A DNA stretch of 8,531 nt. It comes from Burkholderiales bacterium. GTDB lineage: Bacteria; Pseudomonadota; Gammaproteobacteria; Burkholderiales; SG8-39. Positions 6,400 through 8,531 of the stretch are shown one piece after another. The first letter of the stretch is position 1, and each line of letters opens with the position of its first letter. The translations under genes were made by a program, and so were the position numbers. The DNA lies in the NCBI GenBank assembly GCA_919902965.1, contig CAKKSJ010000046.1, forward strand, positions 1 to 8,531, in the 5' to 3' direction. The notes under the pieces are model-generated. The model was not told the origin of the DNA. It searched no databases and worked only from the letters and a program-made list of their open reading frames with translations.

Positions 6400-7815
6400 A
6401 TGAATGTAACAGCCTTACGCATGAATTCGTCCCAAGGCAATCTTCAGGTCGATGCCGGGCTGCTGAGAAAATTCAATATCAGCGGTCCGCGCTATACCTC
6501 TTACCCGACCGCGGACCGCTTTGTCGAGGCCTTTGACGAAGCTGCCTATCGCAGCTGGCTTGCAAAGCGCAATGTCGGCGGTATGACTAGATCGCTTGCA
6601 TTATACGTCCACTTGCCTTTTTGCGACACCATTTGCTATTACTGCGCCTGCAACAAGATTGTCACGAAAGATCATGGCCGTTCAGCTAAGTACTTGAAAT
6701 ATCTGGGCAGAGAGATACGCATGCAAAGCGCCGAACTGGGCGGCAGGCGGCGTGTGACGCAGATGCACTGGGGCGGCGGCACACCCACGTTTCTCAGCGA
6801 GGCGGAACTCAGCGAACTGATGGAGATGATACGCGCGAGTTTCGAACTCGATCCGCACGGAGAATATTCGATTGAAGTCGACCCGCGCAAGGTCGATGAA
6901 AAGAAAGTCGCGCTGCTGGGCAAGCTGGGCATGAACCGCATCAGCGTTGGGGTGCAGGACTTCAATCCCGAGGTTCAGCGCGCGGTAAACCGCATACAGA
7001 GCGTGGAAGAAACCGTTGCAGTGATCAAGGCTGCGCGCAAGCACGGCTTTAAATCGGTCAATATCGATTTGATTTACGGCTTGCCCAAGCAGACCATGGC
7101 GGGCTTCGCAGACACGCTGGCGCAGGTGATCGAGTGCTCGCCGGATCGCATCGCGCTGTATAACTACGCGCATTTGCCGGCGCTGTTCAAGCCGCAACGG
7201 CGCATACTTGACGCCGACATGCCGCAGCCCGAGGTGAAGCTTCAACTCATGATCAGCGCAATCGAGACGCTGCTCGGCGCAGGCTACGTCTACATTGGTA
7301 TGGACCATTTCTCCAAACCGGATGACGATCTGGCCGTGGCCCAGCGGCAGGGGAGGTTGTACCGCAATTTCCAGGGCTATTCGACCTATGGCGATTGCGA
7401 CCTGATTGGTCTCGGAGTTTCGTCGATCGGTAAAATCGGTCCGACCTACAGCCAGAATGTGCGCACCCTGGAGGAGTACTACGACCGGCTCGACAACAAT
7501 CTGCTGCCGGTGATGCGCGGCATTGAAGTCACGGCCGACGACCTGGTGCGGCGCGCGGTGATTCAGGCGCTGTCCTGCCATTTCGAACTGTCGATGGAGG
7601 CGATCGGAATCGCGCACTTGATCGACTTCAAAACTTACTTCGCCCCCGAACTGGCGGAGTTGCGCGAGTATGCCAAGGATGGCCTGGTGGAGTTGGATGG
7701 CGACTGGATCGTGGTGACCCCCAGTGGGCGTCTGCTGGTGCGCATCCTGTGCATGGTGTTCGACAAATACCTGCGCCAGGCGAGCAGGCGCGCGAGTTAT
7801 TCCAAGGTGATCTAG
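6400..7815 (+). CDS. hemN: Oxygen-independent coproporphyrinogen III oxidase (HemN)
   Basis: Radical SAM enzyme that decarboxylates coproporphyrinogen III to protoporphyrinogen IX without O2, keeping heme synthesis going at low oxygen. The 471 residues compare with 457 in E. coli HemN. The [4Fe-4S]/SAM motif is CDTICYYCAC (C75, C79, C82, with C84 completing the HemN pattern CX3CX2CXC), preceded by YVHLPF. GGGTPTF (125-131) is the SAM-binding glycine motif. SGPRYTSYPTADRF near the N-terminus, SVGVQDF and NIDLIYGLP are further HemN signatures that separate it from HemW-like proteins. ATG 6400 has only a weak GGG at 6385-6387. The second ATG at 6421 gives an N-terminus closer to known HemN. The Fnr box at 6353-6366 is directly upstream, and the next gene begins 3 nt after the stop. 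Confidence 0.95.
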   Translation: MNVTALRMNSSQGNLQVDAGLLRKFNISGPRYTSYPTADRFVEAFDEAAYRSWLAKRNVGGMTRSLALYVHLPFCDTICYYCACNKIVTKDHGRSAKYLKYLGREIRMQSAELGGRRRVTQMHWGGGTPTFLSEAELSELMEMIRASFELDPHGEYSIEVDPRKVDEKKVALLGKLGMNRISVGVQDFNPEVQRAVNRIQSVEETVAVIKAARKHGFKSVNIDLIYGLPKQTMAGFADTLAQVIECSPDRIALYNYAHLPALFKPQRRILDADMPQPEVKLQLMISAIETLLGAGYVYIGMDHFSKPDDDLAVAQRQGRLYRNFQGYSTYGDCDLIGLGVSSIGKIGPTYSQNVRTLEEYYDRLDNNLLPVMRGIEVTADDLVRRAVIQALSCHFELSMEAIGIAHLIDFKTYFAPELAELREYAKDGLVELDGDWIVVTPSGRLLVRILCMVFDKYLRQASRRASYSKVI

Positions 7816-7818
7816 ATC

Positions 7819-8520
7819 ATGGAGGCGGGGATCGCAGCCGCCTTCGTGATCGGACTTCTGGGCGGGGTTCATTGCGTGGGCATGTGCGGCGGAATAGTCG
7901 GCGCGCTGACCGTGCAGACGCCGCGCCAGCAGCGCAGCTGGAACCTGCATCTGGCCTATAGCGCGGGGCGCATAGCGAGCTATGCTGCCGCTGGGGCGAT
8001 CGCGGGCATGATCGGTGGGGCCGGACTGATGTTCAACCAGGTCCTGCCCGTGCAAATGTTCCTTTATGTGCTCGCGAATCTGATTTTGATCAGCCTAGGC
8101 CTTTATTTGGCAGGTCTGGGCAATCAATTGACCCGGCTGGAGGCGCTGGGCGCCTCCCTTTGGCGGCGGGTTCAACCCTATAGCACCAGATTCTTGCCCG
8201 CGGATACCCTGGGAAAGGCATTCGTGCTTGGTACGCTGTGGGGCTGGCTGCCCTGTGGTCTTGTGTACAGCCTGCTCGCAACGGCATTGCTGAGTGGCGC
8301 TGCGGCCAACGGCGCCGCCGTCATGCTGGCCTTCGGTTTCGGCACGCTGCCCAATCTCCTGCTCGCGGGGATGGCAGTCAGACGCCTGCGCGAGTTTGCT
8401 GCCAATCGACGCCTCAGGCTGGCGGCCGGTATGCTGGTCGCCGCTTTTGGCGTTGCCGGACTGGTACGTGCCACCAAGATGGGCGAACATATCCGGCAAG
8501 GCCTGCTGGGTATCATGTGA
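7819..8520 (+). CDS. TauE/SafE-DsbD_2-like membrane protein of cbb3/fnr loci
   Basis: A 233-residue polytopic membrane protein with about six helices (roughly 5-30, 48-70, 76-100, 132-160, 162-186, 198-218). It resembles proteins annotated as sulfite exporter TauE/SafE family or DsbD_2 (cytochrome c biogenesis transmembrane region) that often lie near ccoS, hemN and anr/fnr. True sulfite export is not supported here. Helix 1 carries H18-C19-V-G-M22-C23-G-G, and a later helix carries LPCGLVY (C146). This resembles the paired membrane cysteines of DsbD/CcdA proteins, and the His/Cys/Met set could also bind Cu(I). The start ATG has AAGGTGA at 7804-7810 within the end of hemN and follows its stop by 3 nt, so the two are cotranscribed and probably under the same Fnr box. 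A role in copper or thiol supply for the oxidase is inference. Confidence 0.85.
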   Translation: MEAGIAAAFVIGLLGGVHCVGMCGGIVGALTVQTPRQQRSWNLHLAYSAGRIASYAAAGAIAGMIGGAGLMFNQVLPVQMFLYVLANLILISLGLYLAGLGNQLTRLEALGASLWRRVQPYSTRFLPADTLGKAFVLGTLWGWLPCGLVYSLLATALLSGAAANGAAVMLAFGFGTLPNLLLAGMAVRRLREFAANRRLRLAAGMLVAAFGVAGLVRATKMGEHIRQGLLGIM

Positions 8521-8531
8521 GGGCAGCAGTA

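Noticed and set aside
7618..7631. Near-consensus Fnr site TTGAT-CGAC-TTCAA
   Set aside because: It has one mismatch and is inside the hemN coding region about 190 bp before the next gene, which sits 3 nt after hemN and needs no promoter of its own.
6682..8055. 457-codon open frame on the minus strand opposite hemN
   Set aside because: It is a GC-rich codon shadow of hemN and the next gene, with no recognisable domain, and its composition is rich in His, Gln and Arg as such shadows are.
1..8531. Mobile elements, CRISPR arrays, tRNA or rRNA genes
   Set aside because: I saw no transposase, spaced direct repeats or RNA gene signatures; the window is accounted for by respiratory and regulatory genes.

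Overview
The window is a core aerobic/microaerobic respiration locus of a proteobacterium. The high G+C content, the CcoG-CcoH-small membrane protein-Fnr-HemN order and the Fnr N-terminus (CSSC...MCLPVGL) look most like a betaproteobacterium. That placement rests on remembered family resemblance, not on a search.

Left part (1-3135): the structural operon of a cbb3-type cytochrome c oxidase, ccoN-ccoO-ccoQ-ccoP. ccoN is cut by the left edge, and the oxidase promoter lies outside the window. The genes are tightly packed: gaps of 15 nt and 2 nt, then a 4-nt ATGA overlap. All expected heme and copper ligands can be seen: the CcoN histidines and tyrosine, one CxxCH in CcoO and two CxxCH in CcoP. 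A 126-nt non-coding gap with a strong hairpin follows.

Middle part (3262-5552): the assembly genes ccoG (polyferredoxin, cupric reductase) and ccoH (membrane subunit/assembly factor). They are followed, by a 4-nt overlap, by a 99-aa two-helix membrane protein with a cysteine-rich tail whose function I do not know. The usual ccoI (copper P-type ATPase) and ccoS are not between ccoH and fnr.

Right part (5553-8531): an fnr-type [4Fe-4S] oxygen sensor gene on the minus strand is convergent to the oxidase genes. Divergent from it is hemN (oxygen-independent coproporphyrinogen III oxidase), followed 3 nt later by a TauE/SafE-DsbD_2-like membrane protein. A perfect Fnr-binding palindrome (TTGAT-N4-ATCAA) lies between fnr and hemN.

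The genes fit one job. Fnr senses falling oxygen and acts on hemN and probably on itself. HemN keeps heme synthesis going without oxygen. CcoG, CcoH and perhaps the two uncharacterised membrane proteins help load copper and heme into the high-affinity oxidase. There is no sign of a mobile element, CRISPR array, tRNA or rRNA. The most open questions are the 99-aa Cys-tail protein, the SafE-like protein with its HCxGMC motif, and the G8 tract near the end of ccoH.
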